DNA of 64,000 bases from Pseudomonadota bacterium (GCA_021779835.1 JAJXZX010000010.1:1-64000); one strand, 5' to 3'; numbered from the stretch's first letter, positions 18,896-30,205 are shown. The notes: a model not told the origin generated them from the sequence alone. Program-made: numbers and translations.

Positions 18896-19861
18896 TCAAC
18901 TCCGGCGCGAGGATCGGTCGGCAAAGGACCGGTAGGGAATGTCAGACCGGATCACCCGCACGTTCATATCGAGTTCACGCAGCAACTCACGAACAAACTC
19001 ACCACTTCCCTCAGGTGCCGCAGGACCAACTACAATTCTTGAAATTTCGACCTGTCGGTCAAACGGATAAGGGATATAGGGCACCGCGACGCCGCATCGC
19101 GAGCGGAATCGCACCATTGGTGCGAGCTCACTGGGCATTCCAAGCAACACTAGACGGAGTTCACGCTCAGATCTGAAGCCAGGATGTTTTGTCGTGAGAC
19201 AATTCCAGATCAGTGGCTCGGCAATCAGTTGGTTCGCAAAATGCCGTCGTAACGACTGCTCCGCACTCTGATTTTCAGCCATCTCGCCGGGGTAGTGCTC
19301 AACCGTATTCTGATAGGCAACTGCCGCACGCTCTAAGGGTTCCACCAAACGCTTTGGGCGTTTTCCCCTCGGGTAATAGACCTTACCGGAGAAAGCATTG
19401 CGTCCTGGAAGGTGGGCGTCCGGTCGGGGGTCATTAAAAAATCTAGGTGCAAATCCAATTGCAAATCCGCGCGCGTCATCGGCATACGACCTCCACACGC
19501 CCACGTCGATGATGCTCCGGCTAAACGAGGCAATGAAAGCGGTCAGATATTTGCCAATGTTGTCATTAGTCAAAAGGTGTTCGACACAATCGAATAGAAG
19601 CTTGAGCCGACCGTCACCCCTATCCATGTCGATTGCCCGAAGCGCCCCGATCACGAGCGTTACACCCTGGATCAACTCAGCCGTGTCGTTGAGATGCTGA
19701 AACTCGGTGAACCAGACCTCTTGGTTTCGAAGGATGCCTTCCAGCCCATTCTTGTCGGTAAGGTGATAATGCACTGAACGGACCAGATTCCTTTGGCTCT
19801 CCTCGAGCATGAACCTTTCGGCCCACGATTCAAATTGTCTGAGTCCGTCATGTAATGGCAT
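18896..19861 (-). CDS. DUF2971 domain protein, atypical composition
   Basis: Protein of 321 residues whose centre reads HYHLTDKNGLEGILRNQEVWFTEFQHLNDTAELIQG, then WRSYADDARGFAIGFAPRFF and HPGFRSERELRLVLLG. This is the layout of DUF2971 (a start resembling 'Y.y.s...l..il....iw.s....lND', then 'M W.hYad...G..igF'). No function is established for the family. The gene is clearly lower in GC and uses codons rarely seen in its neighbours, which suggests recent acquisition. It is flanked by two gene-poor spacers of 457 and 387 bp, has no visible partner gene and may be a single-gene insertion. The start at the ATG at 19861 is the only good candidate. Confidence 0.75.
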   Translation of the reverse strand: MPLHDGLRQFESWAERFMLEESQRNLVRSVHYHLTDKNGLEGILRNQEVWFTEFQHLNDTAELIQGVTLVIGALRAIDMDRGDGRLKLLFDCVEHLLTNDNIGKYLTAFIASFSRSIIDVGVWRSYADDARGFAIGFAPRFFNDPRPDAHLPGRNAFSGKVYYPRGKRPKRLVEPLERAAVAYQNTVEHYPGEMAENQSAEQSLRRHFANQLIAEPLIWNCLTTKHPGFRSERELRLVLLGMPSELAPMVRFRSRCGVAVPYIPYPFDRQVEISRIVVGPAAPEGSGEFVRELLRELDMNVRVIRSDIPYRSFADRSSRRS

Positions 19862-20248
19862 CGGTCACCCATCGCGCTTTGCGTTTTGGTCGAGAACTAC
19901 CAGCGCATGCACCATCGATCTTGGCAACTCCAGCAAGAGTAGGGTGCGCACCACTCCTCCCCACCCCTACCCCACCCAGCCCTCACACCTTAGACCCGGC
20001 CCCTCCCCCCCGGCGAGGCCACCGTCCTTGGCATCACGGGGTTCGCACGGCTCGCCCGTTCGCGGGGGACAGGGTCCACTGGCCCCTTTCTTTTTCCCCG
20101 CGAACCCCACGCACCCACCGATTGAATTTTTGCCAACGGAATATCCGAAACCTCACCATATCAATACGTTACCAAAGCGAACTCCTGACCAATACCCCCT
20201 AGACCCGGACCGCCGCCCGGCCTAACCTTGGCCGCGAAAGGGGTCCCG
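19862..20248. other. Gene-free spacer with C-rich tract and an inverted repeat
   Basis: No gene is seen here on either strand. The middle (about 19950-20020) is a low-complexity run of C with little G on the + strand. GTTCGCGGGG (20058-20067) and CCCCGCGAAC (20096-20105) form a perfect 10-bp inverted repeat around a 28-base loop that ends in CTTTCTTTTT. The last 100 bases are more AT-rich and probably hold the promoter of the ABC operon that starts at 20249. Confidence 0.55.
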
Positions 20249-21196
20249 ATGCTGCGCTTCATCCTCTCCCGCCTCGCCTCGCTGGGTCTCAGCCTGATCG
20301 TGGCCAGCCTCGTGATTTTCACCGTAACCGAGGTCATCCCCGGCGATCCCGTCTCCTACATGATGGGCCTAAACGCGCCCCCCGAGGTCGAAGCCGCCCT
20401 CCGCACCCTCCTCCACCTTAACGGGTCTGCCCCCACACGTTACCTCGCTTGGGTGGTCGGGATGCTGCACGGAGATTTCGGCACCTCCTACACCTACCGC
20501 GTCCCCGTCGCGGGCCTGATCGCCGCCCGCCTTCAGGTCTCGCTGCCCCTGACGATCTACGCGCTGATCCTGTCCACCCTGATCGCCCTCCCCGCCGGCA
20601 TGATCGCCGCCGCCCGCCGTGGCCGCCCAACCGATGCCGCCGTGATGGGCGCGACCCAGCTGGGCATTGCGGTGCCGAATTTCTGGTTCGCCATGCTGCT
20701 GGTCCTCCTTTTCGCGGTCCGCCTTCATTGGGTGCAGGCGGGGGGTTTTCCTGGCTGGGACAAGGGGTTATGGGTCAACCTCAAGGCGCTGACCCTGCCC
20801 GCCATCGCGCTCGCGCTGCCGCAAGCCTCCATCCTCGCCCGCGTCATGCGATCGGCGCTGATCGAGACGCTGGGGCAGGATTACATCCGCACCGCGCGCG
20901 CCAAGGGCCTTAGCCGCGCGCAAACCCTTCGCCGCCACGCTTTCCGCAATGCGCTGATCCCGGTGCTGACCATCCTCGGCCTGCAATTCTCATTCCTCCT
21001 CGCAGGCGCCATCATCATCGAGAATGTGTTCTACCTGCCCGGCCTTGGCCGCCTGATCTTTCAGGGCATCACCCAGCGTGACCTGATCGTGGTGCAATCC
21101 GTGGTCATGCTGCTGGTCGCCGCCGTCATCGTGGTCAATTTCGCGGTGGACCTCGCCTATGCCCTGATCGACCCCCGCCTGAGGCGCCCGGCATGA
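20249..21196 (+). CDS. Dipeptide-type ABC transporter permease (DppB-like)
   Basis: Inner-membrane subunit of 315 residues. The N terminus MLRFILSRLASLGLSLIVASLVIFTVTEVIPGDPVSYMMG is the standard opening of DppB/OppB proteins. The cytoplasmic coupling (EAA) loop is LIETLGQDYIRTARAKGLSRAQTLRRHAFRNALIPVLT. The start is the ATG at 20249, preceded by GAAAGGGG; a TTG at 20228 is less likely. It overlaps the next permease by ATGA and opens an operon permease-permease-ATPase-aldehyde dehydrogenase. No binding protein is encoded in the unit. Confidence 0.95.
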   Translation: MLRFILSRLASLGLSLIVASLVIFTVTEVIPGDPVSYMMGLNAPPEVEAALRTLLHLNGSAPTRYLAWVVGMLHGDFGTSYTYRVPVAGLIAARLQVSLPLTIYALILSTLIALPAGMIAAARRGRPTDAAVMGATQLGIAVPNFWFAMLLVLLFAVRLHWVQAGGFPGWDKGLWVNLKALTLPAIALALPQASILARVMRSALIETLGQDYIRTARAKGLSRAQTLRRHAFRNALIPVLTILGLQFSFLLAGAIIIENVFYLPGLGRLIFQGITQRDLIVVQSVVMLLVAAVIVVNFAVDLAYALIDPRLRRPA

Positions 21197-22007
21197 GGGT
21201 GCCGCTGACCCTGATCATCGGGGCAACCCTCACCGGCGCGGTCCTGCTGATGGCGCTGATCTCGCTGATCTGGACACCGTTCCCGGTTGAGGCGCTCGAC
21301 ATCGCGCAAAAGCTGCAACCCCCCGGCCCGGTCCATTGGCTTGGCACCGACCATTTTGGCCGCGACGTCGCCTCGATGCTGATGGTGGGGGCGCGCACCT
21401 CGATTGCGGTCGCGCTGATCGCGGTCGGCATCGGCATCGCGCTTGGCGTGCCGCTTGGCCTTTGGGCCGCCGCCAACCGAGGGCGCTGGATCGATGAGGT
21501 CATCATGCGCGGCAACGATCTGGTCTTTGCCTTCCCCAGCCTTGTCATCGCCATCCTCATCACCGCCGTTTTCGGCCCCTCTGCCGTCAACGCGATCATT
21601 GCCATCGGCATCTTCAACGTGCCGGTTTTCGCCCGCGTCACGCGGGGCGCGGCGCTTAGCCTCTGGACGCTCGACTACATCCGCGCCGCGCAAGTGGCAG
21701 GCAAACGCCGCGCCCGCATTTCGGTTGAACATATCCTGCCCAACATCACCAACCTGTTGATCGTGCAGGGAACCATCCAGTTCTCGCTGGGCATTCTGGC
21801 AGAGGCGGGGCTGGCCTATGTCGGCCTTGGCGCGCAGCCGCCAACGCCAAGTTGGGGCCGTATGCTGGCCGATGCGCAAACGATGATTTCCTTCGCGCCG
21901 CACCTTGCCATCTTCCCCGGCCTTGCCATCGTGCTGACCGTGCTGGGCCTCAACCTGATCGGTGACGGATTGCGCGACCTGCTTGACCCGAGACTAAGGC
22001 GCGGCAA

Positions 22008-22011
<4 letters not shown>
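21193..22011 (+). CDS. Dipeptide-type ABC transporter permease (DppC-like)
   Basis: Second membrane subunit, 272 residues. It begins with one helix, followed by the family motif PPGPVHWLGTDHFGRDVASMLMVGARTSIAVALIAVGIGIALGVPLGLWAAANRGRWIDEVIMRG, typical of DppC/OppC. The EAA loop is LDYIRAAQVAGKRRARISVEHILPNI, and the C terminus ends LNLIGDGLRDLLDPRLRRG as usual. Both of its ends overlap the neighbouring genes by ATGA, indicating coupled translation with the DppB-like permease and the fused ATPase. Confidence 0.95.
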
Positions 22012-23595
<1,584 letters not shown>

Positions 23596-23618
<23 letters not shown>

Positions 23619-25041
23619 CCCCGCGCAAGTTTTCATCGGCGGACGCTGGCGCCGCGCGGGCGACACTCTGCCGGTCGAAAACCCCTCGACCGGCGAGGTC
23701 ATGGCGCGGATCGCCCGAGGGAGTGCCGCCGATATTGACGACGCCGTCACCGCAGCCCAAGCCGCCCGCGATGGCGCGTGGGGACGCCTAAGCGCCACCG
23801 AGCGTGGTCGCATCCTTGCCCGCATCGGCCAGTTGGTCGCCGCCCGCGCCGATGATCTGGCGCTGATTGAGGCGCTGGATGTCGGCAAACCACTGAAACA
23901 GGCCAAGGCCGACGCACTCGCCCTTGCGCGCTATATGGAGTTTTACGCCGGTGCCGCCGATAAGCTGATGGGCGAGACGATCCCCTATCTGGACGGCTAC
24001 ACCGTCTACACGCTGCGCGAGCCGCATGGCGTTACTGGCCATATCGTGCCGTGGAACTACCCGATGCAGATCATTGGCCGCTCGGTCGGCGCGGCGTTGG
24101 CGATGGGCAACGCCTGTGTGCTGAAACCAGCGGAAGAGGCCAGCCTGACCGCGCTTGCCTTTGCGGCATTGGCGGCAGAGGCGGGCCTGCCCGCAGGTGC
24201 GCTGAACCTTGTGCCGGGGTTAGGCGAGGAAGCCGGTGCCGCGCTAAGCGCCCACGCGCGCGTGCAACACCTCAGCTTCACCGGCTCGCTTGCCACCGGG
24301 CAGTTGGTGCAGGCCGCCGCTGCGCGCAATGTGATCCCGGTCACGCTGGAGCTTGGCGGCAAAAGCCCGCAACTGGTGTTTGCCGATGCCGATCTTGACC
24401 GCGCGTTGCCGTTTCTGGTCAACGCGGGCCTGCAAAACGCGGGCCAAACCTGCTCTGCCGCGTCGCGCATCCTTGTCGAGCGCGCGCGTTATGACGAGGT
24501 CGTCTCCCGCATGTCCGCCCACTACCGCGCCCTGACCGCAGGCCCCGCCACCGCCGACTGCGACCTTGGTCCGCTGATCTCTGCCCGGCAAAAAGCGATT
24601 GTTGAGGGGTATCTCGGCCTCGCCTCTGACCTGACGCTCGCCGGCCAAGGCCAGATCGCCACTGATGCCCCCAAGGGCGGCCACTACATCGCCCCCACGC
24701 TCTTTGCCGACGCGACGCCCGGCCATCGCCTTGCGCAAGAAGAGATTTTCGGCCCCGTGCAGGTCGTGATGCCCTTTGACGATGAAGAGGACGCGATCCG
24801 CATCGCCAATGGCACCGCTTACGGCCTTGTCGCGGCGGTCTGGACGGAAAACGGCAGCCGCGCGCTACGGCTGGCAAAACGTCTGCGCGCCGGGCAGGTG
24901 TTTTTGAACACCTACGGCGCGGGCGGCGGGGTCGAGTTGCCCTTTGGCGGCACCGGAAAATCCGGCCACGGACGCGAAAAGGGGTTCGAGGCGCTTTATG
25001 GCTTCTCCACCCTCAAAACCGTCGCCGCCCATCACGGCTAA
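23596..25041 (+). CDS. NAD(P)-dependent aldehyde dehydrogenase
   Basis: Soluble dehydrogenase of 481 residues that oxidises an aldehyde to the acid. The cofactor region is VPWNYPMQIIGRSVGAALAMGNACVLKPAEEAS, the general base lies in VTLELGGKSPQLVF and the catalytic cysteine in NAGQTCSAASRI; EEIFGPV and LPFGGTGKSGHGREKG complete the fold. It is translationally tied to the ABC importer (23-bp overlap, AAGGAG upstream). It probably acts on a compound imported by that transporter or a breakdown product. The substrate is not predictable; amine-derived aldehydes are typical for such linkage. Confidence 0.93.
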
Positions 25042-25048
25042 GGGCGCG

Positions 25049-25747
25049 TTACACCGACCGCGTGATGCCACCATCGACCCGCAGGTTCTGCCCGGTGATA
25101 TACCCGGCAGACTCTGACGCGAGGAAAGAGATCACGCCCGCAATCTCGCCCGTCTTGCCATAACGCCCCATCGGGATGCGCGAACGGAATTCTTCTTTTT
25201 CCGGCAGGCTGTCGATGAAACCGGGCAACACGTTGTTCATGCGGATATTCTCTGCCGCATAGCGATCGGCGAACAGCTTGGTGAAGGCCGCAAGCCCGGC
25301 ACGGAACACGCCAGAGGTCGGGAACACCGGGTCGGGCTCAAACGCCGCGAAGGTCGAGATGTTGATGATAACCCCCGCCTTCTGCGCCTGCATGATCGGC
25401 GTCACTAACCGGGTCGGGCGCACGGCAGAGAGGAAATAAACCTCCATCCCGCGATGCCAATCCTCGTCGGTCAGTTCCAGCACCGGCGCGCGCGGCCCGT
25501 GCCCGGCAGAGTTCACCAGCACGTCGATGCGCCCGTAAGTCTCCATCGTCAGGTCAACCAGACGCTTTACATCATCGTTCGACTGGTTCGAGCCGGTCAC
25601 ACCCACACCGCCCAATTCGCGCGCCAGCACCTCGCCCTTGCCCGAGGAGGACAGGATCGCCACCTTGAAGCCATCCTCTGCCAGCCGCCGCGCCGCACCC
25701 GCGCCCATGCCGCTGCCGCCCGCTGTGATTACTGCCACCTTGTCCAT
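25049..25747 (-). CDS. Short-chain dehydrogenase/reductase
   Basis: Protein of 232 residues starting at the ATG at 25747. The cofactor motif is VAVITAGGSGMGAGAARRLAEDGFKVAIL, with TAGGSGMG in place of the usual TGxxxGIG; NSAGHGPRAP stands for NNAG. The usual catalytic YxxxK is not visible: at its place the chain reads VFPTSGVFRAGLAAFTKLFADRYA, so the tyrosine is replaced by phenylalanine and the lysine by leucine. The C terminus ESAGYITGQNLRVDGGITRSV is ordinary. It may be a divergent or non-oxidoreductase member of the family. It is convergent with the aldehyde dehydrogenase. Confidence 0.87.
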   Translation of the reverse strand: MDKVAVITAGGSGMGAGAARRLAEDGFKVAILSSSGKGEVLARELGGVGVTGSNQSNDDVKRLVDLTMETYGRIDVLVNSAGHGPRAPVLELTDEDWHRGMEVYFLSAVRPTRLVTPIMQAQKAGVIINISTFAAFEPDPVFPTSGVFRAGLAAFTKLFADRYAAENIRMNNVLPGFIDSLPEKEEFRSRIPMGRYGKTGEIAGVISFLASESAGYITGQNLRVDGGITRSV

Positions 25748-25865
25748 CGCGCTCTCCCGGTTTCTGATTTCGCCAAGGCGTGACATGGCGCAGGGCGCAA
25801 GGCAATAACCCGCTTGCCTTCGCGCCCGGATCGGTCAGTCTGGGGCGCGACAGAGGAGGGCCGTG

Positions 25866-26606
25866 ATGAGACTGAAGGGCAAAACCGCAATCGTTACCGG
25901 CGCAGGCTCCGGCTTTGGCGCTGGCATCGCACGACGTTTTGCCTCCGAGGGCGCGCGCGTCATGGTCGCAGACATCAACGAGGCGGCGGCCCGCGCCGTG
26001 GCCGACGAGATCGGCGGCCTTGCGCAAACCGTGGATGTCAGCCGCGACGCGTCCGTCGCCGCGATGGCCCGCGCCGCGTTCGAGGCTTTCGGTCGGCTGG
26101 ATATCCTCGTCAACAACGCGGGCGTCACCCACCTTCCCGCCGCGATGGAGGATGTGAGCGAGGCCGATTTCGACCGCGTTCTGGCCGTCAACGCCAAGTC
26201 GGTTTACCTGACCGCCTGCCACATCGTGCCGCATATGAAGGCAAACCGCGCGGGCGCGATCCTCAACATCGCCTCAACCGCTGGGGTCAGCCCGCGCCCG
26301 CGGCTGAACTGGTACAACGCGTCGAAAGGCTGGGTCATCACTGCGACCAAGGCGATGGCGGTGGAACTGGCACCTAGTGGTGTGCGGGTGAATGCGCTGA
26401 ACCCGGTGGCGGGGGAAACGCCGCTGCTGAAAAGCTTCATGGGCGAGGACACGCCAGAGATGCGCGCGAAGTTCCTTGCCACCATCCCCTTGGGTCGGTT
26501 TTCCACACCCGAGGATATGGGTAATACCGCACTGTTCCTGTGTTCGGACGAGGCAAGCATGATTACCGGCGTCGCGATGGAAGTCGACGGCGGACGCTGT
26601 ATCTGA
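25866..26606 (+). CDS. Short-chain dehydrogenase/reductase
   Basis: Classical SDR of 246 residues from the ATG at 25866 (a GTG lies at 25863). The cofactor fold is AIVTGAGSGFGAGIARRFASEGARVMVADI, with the NNAG motif, a catalytic serine in NIASTAG and YNASKGWVITATKAMAVEL as YxxxK. The C-terminal SMITGVAMEVDGGRCI is standard. The Asp in VMVADIN after the second strand favours NAD over NADP. It is divergent from the unusual SDR at 25049. The substrate is unknown. Repeat copy C starts 2 bp after the stop. Confidence 0.92.
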   Translation: MRLKGKTAIVTGAGSGFGAGIARRFASEGARVMVADINEAAARAVADEIGGLAQTVDVSRDASVAAMARAAFEAFGRLDILVNNAGVTHLPAAMEDVSEADFDRVLAVNAKSVYLTACHIVPHMKANRAGAILNIASTAGVSPRPRLNWYNASKGWVITATKAMAVELAPSGVRVNALNPVAGETPLLKSFMGEDTPEMRAKFLATIPLGRFSTPEDMGNTALFLCSDEASMITGVAMEVDGGRCI

Positions 26607-26607
26607 G

Positions 26608-26666
26608 CGCGGGGGGTTCACACCCCCGCACCCCCGTGGGATATTTGTGCCAAAGCAATTGGGAGG
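26608..26666 (+). repeat. Dispersed intergenic repeat, copy C
   Basis: A 7-bp stem, GCGGGGG (26609-26615) with CCCCCGC (26623-26629), is followed by ACCCCCGT and the tail GGGATATTTGTGCCAAAGCAATTGGGAGG. Its first half is nearly identical to copy D. Its tail CCAAAGCAAT plus GGGAGG matches copy A. It lies directly after an SDR gene, where a terminator role is possible. Confidence 0.7.
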
Positions 26667-26730
26667 CAGTTTTGAACGTCGTGAACCTTACTCCGGGCCC
26701 CGCTCTGTTTGACCGCTGCTGGAGAGCCCA

Positions 26731-27732
26731 ATGATGCAGGCCGGACCGCGCAACCTGATTACCGATGTGCCCGGCCTGCGGGTCGGCAATGCCGAGGATC
26801 ACGGCTTGCGCTCTGGTGCGACCGTGCTGCTGGGTGACCGCCCCTTCACCGCTGCCGTGAATGTGATGGGCGGCGCGCCGGGCACACGAGAGACGGATCT
26901 GCTGGCGCCCGACAAGCTGGTGCAAGAGGTCGATGCGCTGGTGCTGGCGGGCGGTTCTGCCTTCGGGCTGGACGCGGCCTCTGCCGTGGCGGATGGCTTG
27001 AGGGCGATGGGGCGCGGGTTTGTGGTTGGCGACCAAAAGGTGCCGATCGTGCCGGGGGCGATCCTGTTCGATCTGCTGAACGGCGGCGATAAGGCGTGGG
27101 TCGAGAACCCATACAAAGCGCTTGGCCGCGCCGCTTTGGCAGCGGCGGCCGAGGATTTCGCGATTGGCAGCGTGGGGGCTGGCACTGGCGCCACAACCGC
27201 GACGCTAAAGGGGGGGTTGGGCTCTGCCTCGGTTGTGCTGGGCAGTGGGATTACGGTTGGCGCGCTGGTTGCTGTCAACGCGCTGGGTCAGGTCACGGTG
27301 GGCGACGGCGCGCAATTCTGGGCCGCCCCGTGGGAGATCGGGGGCGAGTTCGGTGGTCTGGGCCAACCGCAACGCTTCACGCCGACCGACGAGCCGCAAC
27401 CGCGAAAACGCATGGGCGAGGCGACCACCATCGCTATCGTCGCCACCGACGCCGCCCTGACGCAGGCGCAAGCGCAGCGCATGGCGACCGCCGCGCATGA
27501 CGGTATGGCGCGCGCCATCGTGCCGAGCCACACGCCGTTTGACGGCGATCTGGTGTTTGCCGCCGCAACCGGCGCGCGGGCGCTACTTGACCCGGTCACG
27601 GATCCGTTCCTGTTGGGCCATGCTGCCGCCTGCTGCCTTGCCCGCGCCATCGCCCGCGCGATTTTTGCGGCCAATGCGCGCCCCGGCGATCTGATCCCGA
27701 GTTGGCAAAGCCGCTTTGGCCCGCCCGGCTAA
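26731..27732 (+). CDS. P1-family (DmpA/NylC-type) Ntn peptidase
   Basis: Autoprocessing N-terminal-nucleophile hydrolase of 333 residues (S58/P1 family: D-aminopeptidase, beta-peptidyl aminopeptidase, nylon-oligomer hydrolase). Landmarks are NLITDVPGLRVGNAED, ATVLLGDRPFTAAVNVMGGAPGTRETDLL, VLAGGSAFGLDAASAVADGL and GSVGAGTGATTATLKGGLGSAS. The expected self-cleavage point lies before the TTIAIVATDAALTQAQ segment, making T232 the probable nucleophile; the residue before it is Ala rather than the Asn known from NylC. GGAG precedes the start. The substrate is unknown; the nearby dipeptide-type importer makes a peptide or amide plausible. Confidence 0.87.
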   Translation: MMQAGPRNLITDVPGLRVGNAEDHGLRSGATVLLGDRPFTAAVNVMGGAPGTRETDLLAPDKLVQEVDALVLAGGSAFGLDAASAVADGLRAMGRGFVVGDQKVPIVPGAILFDLLNGGDKAWVENPYKALGRAALAAAAEDFAIGSVGAGTGATTATLKGGLGSASVVLGSGITVGALVAVNALGQVTVGDGAQFWAAPWEIGGEFGGLGQPQRFTPTDEPQPRKRMGEATTIAIVATDAALTQAQAQRMATAAHDGMARAIVPSHTPFDGDLVFAAATGARALLDPVTDPFLLGHAAACCLARAIARAIFAANARPGDLIPSWQSRFGPPG

Positions 27733-27737
27733 GACCC

Positions 27738-28547
27738 CTACAAACCGCCGAGCAGCGTCTCGATCAGGGCCGAATCCGCGCGGGCAAGGTCGTCCGGCAG
27801 ATTGAAATGGTGCAGCCGTGGCGCGATATGGCATGGCACACCCCACGCCGTCGCCAAATCCTGCGCCTGCTCGATAAAAACCGGGCGTTCCGCGCCACCG
27901 ACCCAGACCGTCACCTCTACCCCCGCGCGCTTTGCCAGCAACGTGGGGCTTTCGGCCAAAGCCTCGCCTGCGTCCAGATGCAGGGTCTCGTTCATCGAGG
28001 TCTCGCGCAGGGGCCGCAGATCCCCCAGTGGCGACAGCGGAACCACCCGCCGCAAGCGTGAGGCGACCTCTGCCGCTAAGGGTGCATCCGCGCAGGCCAT
28101 TCGGGCGGACAGGTGTCCGCCCGCCGAGTGGCCCGTCACCACCACCGGCCCCGCAACCTCGGCAGCCGCCGCGGCGATGCCGCGCGCCACTTCGCCGGTC
28201 AACGTGGCAATCCGGGCCTCGGGCGCCAACGTGTAGCCTACCAGCGCGCAGGCCCAGCCACGATCAACCGCACCCGCCGCCAGATGCGACCAATCACGCG
28301 GGGCGAATGCCATCCAATAGCCGCCGTGGATAAACACCATCAGCCCACGCGGGCGGCCCTCTGGCAGAAACAAATCATAAGTTTGGCGCGCGCCCGCGCC
28401 ATAGCTGACCGTCAGCCGCGCCCGCGCGCCCTGCTCGGCGCGAAATGCCGCCGCCTCTGCTGCCCATCGCGCTGGATAGCCGTCGCCTCCGGGAATGAAG
28501 GCCGCGTTCGAATAGGCCTCGTCCATCGCCTTGCGTCGCGCATCCAT
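27738..28547 (-). CDS. Alpha/beta hydrolase, arylformamidase-like
   Basis: Serine hydrolase of 269 residues from the ATG at 28547 (GGGAGAG upstream). The order is typical of kynurenine formamidase-like esterases. It runs [30 protein letters not shown] at the N terminus, then [33 protein letters not shown] (oxyanion HGGYW), the nucleophile elbow [13 protein letters not shown] and a C-terminal [12 protein letters not shown] providing the histidine. No tryptophan-catabolic genes (kynU, tdo) lie nearby, so the substrate may be another ester or formamide. It is convergent with the P1 peptidase and divergent from the aldehyde dehydrogenase at 28675. Confidence 0.86.
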   Translation of the reverse strand: MDARRKAMDEAYSNAAFIPGGDGYPARWAAEAAAFRAEQGARARLTVSYGAGARQTYDLFLPEGRPRGLMVFIHGGYWMAFAPRDWSHLAAGAVDRGWACALVGYTLAPEARIATLTGEVARGIAAAAAEVAGPVVVTGHSAGGHLSARMACADAPLAAEVASRLRRVVPLSPLGDLRPLRETSMNETLHLDAGEALAESPTLLAKRAGVEVTVWVGGAERPVFIEQAQDLATAWGVPCHIAPRLHHFNLPDDLARADSALIETLLGGL

Positions 28548-28674
28548 ACCGCTCTCCCCTGTCTCGCGCCGAACCTTACGAAGCGCGCATTGCCCCCGCA
28601 ACCCAGCCTCGCATTGCTGGACATTTGAAGCCCGCCCGTGCAATCCATGGTCCAGCAAATTCATGGAGGCCCCC

Positions 28675-30153
28675 ATGCTAGATTCCGTCACCAACCTTGC
28701 CGCCCTTTTGAAAGACCCGACGCTTCTCGCCACCAAGGCCTATGTCGCGGGCGAATGGATCGACGCCGACGATGGTGCCACGTTCGAGGTGATCAACCCC
28801 GCCCGTGGCGACGCGATCTGCCGCGTCCCTGATCTCACGCGCGTCGAAACCGGCCGCGCCATCGCCGCCGCCAATGTGGCGCAAAAGGAATGGGCAGCGC
28901 GCGCCGCCAAGGAACGCGCCAACATCCTGCGCGCCTGGTTCAATCTGATGATGGAAAATCAGGACGATCTCGCCCGCATCCTGACCGCCGAAATGGGCAA
29001 ACCCTTTGCCGAGGCGAAGAGCGAAATCGCCTATGGCGCCTCGTTCATCGAGTGGTTCGCCGAAGAGGCCAAACGGGTTTACGGCGAAACCATCCCCGGC
29101 CATATGCGTGATAAACGCATCACCGTGCTGAAACAGCCGATTGGTGTGGTGGGCTCGATCACGCCGTGGAACTTCCCCAACGCCATGATCACCCGCAAAT
29201 GCGGGCCGGCCCTCGCGGCAGGTTGTGCCTTCGTCGCGCGCCCCGCCGAGGCGACGCCGCTGTCTGCGCTGGCGCTTGCCGTGCTGGCAGAGCGGGCGGG
29301 GGTGCCAAAGGGCGTGTTCAGCGTCATCACCTCTACCCATGCCTCGGATATCGGCAAAGAGTTCTGCGAAAACCCGATTGTGCGCAAACTGACCTTCACC
29401 GGCTCGACCGAGGTTGGGCGCATCTTGCTGCGCCAAGCCGCCGATCAGGTGATGAAGTGCTCGATGGAGCTTGGCGGCAACGCGCCCTTCATCGTGTTCG
29501 ACGACGCAGATCTGGACGCCGCCGTGCTGGGCGCGATGGCGTCCAAGTTCCGTAACAACGGCCAGACCTGCGTCTGCGCCAACCGTATTTATGTGCAGGC
29601 CGGCGTCTATGACGCCTTCGCCGCCAAACTGACCGCCGCCGTCGCCAAGACCCGCGTCGGCGATGGCCTGTCCGACACCGTCGATTTCGGCCCGCTGGTC
29701 AACATGGACGCCGTCGCCAAGGTCGAGGAGCACATCGCCGACGCCACCGCCAAAGGTGCGCATGTCACGATGGGCGGGCACCGTCATGAACTTGGCGGTT
29801 CGTTCTTCCAGCCCACAATTCTGACCGACGTCACCGACGACATGATGGTCACGAACGAGGAAACCTTTGGCCCCCTCGCCCCGCTCTTCAAATTCAACAC
29901 CGAAGAAGAGGTGATCGCCAAGGCCAACGCCACCATCTTTGGCCTCGCCTCGTATTTCTACGCACGCGACATCGGCCGCATCACCCGCGTGCAAGAGGCG
30001 CTGGAATACGGCATCGTCGGCGTCAACACCGGCCTGATCTCGACCGAGGTCGCGCCGTTTGGCGGCGTCAAGCAATCCGGCCTCGGCCGCGAAGGTTCAC
30101 ACCACGGCATGGAGGACTTCCTCGAGATGAAATACATCTGTCTGTCGGTCTGA
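28675..30153 (+). CDS. Aldehyde dehydrogenase, succinate-semialdehyde dehydrogenase-like
   Basis: NAD(P)-dependent aldehyde dehydrogenase of 492 residues. The family signature for GabD-type enzymes is present: [48 protein letters not shown], the base in [18 protein letters not shown], the catalytic cysteine in [15 protein letters not shown] with a second cysteine two residues later, and the C-terminal [31 protein letters not shown]. The ATG at 28675 has GGAGG upstream. It would oxidise succinate semialdehyde or a related omega-semialdehyde to feed the TCA cycle. A strong terminator follows. No GABA aminotransferase is visible. Confidence 0.9.
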   Translation: MLDSVTNLAALLKDPTLLATKAYVAGEWIDADDGATFEVINPARGDAICRVPDLTRVETGRAIAAANVAQKEWAARAAKERANILRAWFNLMMENQDDLARILTAEMGKPFAEAKSEIAYGASFIEWFAEEAKRVYGETIPGHMRDKRITVLKQPIGVVGSITPWNFPNAMITRKCGPALAAGCAFVARPAEATPLSALALAVLAERAGVPKGVFSVITSTHASDIGKEFCENPIVRKLTFTGSTEVGRILLRQAADQVMKCSMELGGNAPFIVFDDADLDAAVLGAMASKFRNNGQTCVCANRIYVQAGVYDAFAAKLTAAVAKTRVGDGLSDTVDFGPLVNMDAVAKVEEHIADATAKGAHVTMGGHRHELGGSFFQPTILTDVTDDMMVTNEETFGPLAPLFKFNTEEEVIAKANATIFGLASYFYARDIGRITRVQEALEYGIVGVNTGLISTEVAPFGGVKQSGLGREGSHHGMEDFLEMKYICLSV

Positions 30154-30170
30154 CGCGAAACCTCGCTTAC

Positions 30171-30205
30171 GTTGAAGGGCGGGAACAGATCCCCGGCCCT
30201 TCAAC
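30171..30205. terminator. Rho-independent-type hairpin after the aldehyde dehydrogenase
   Basis: A perfect 10-bp stem, GTTGAAGGGC (30171-30180) with GCCCTTCAAC (30196-30205), can extend inward through GGG/CCC pairs. It is followed by ATTTATCT. It lies 17 bp after the dehydrogenase stop and 118 bp before the cupin gene. Confidence 0.75.
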
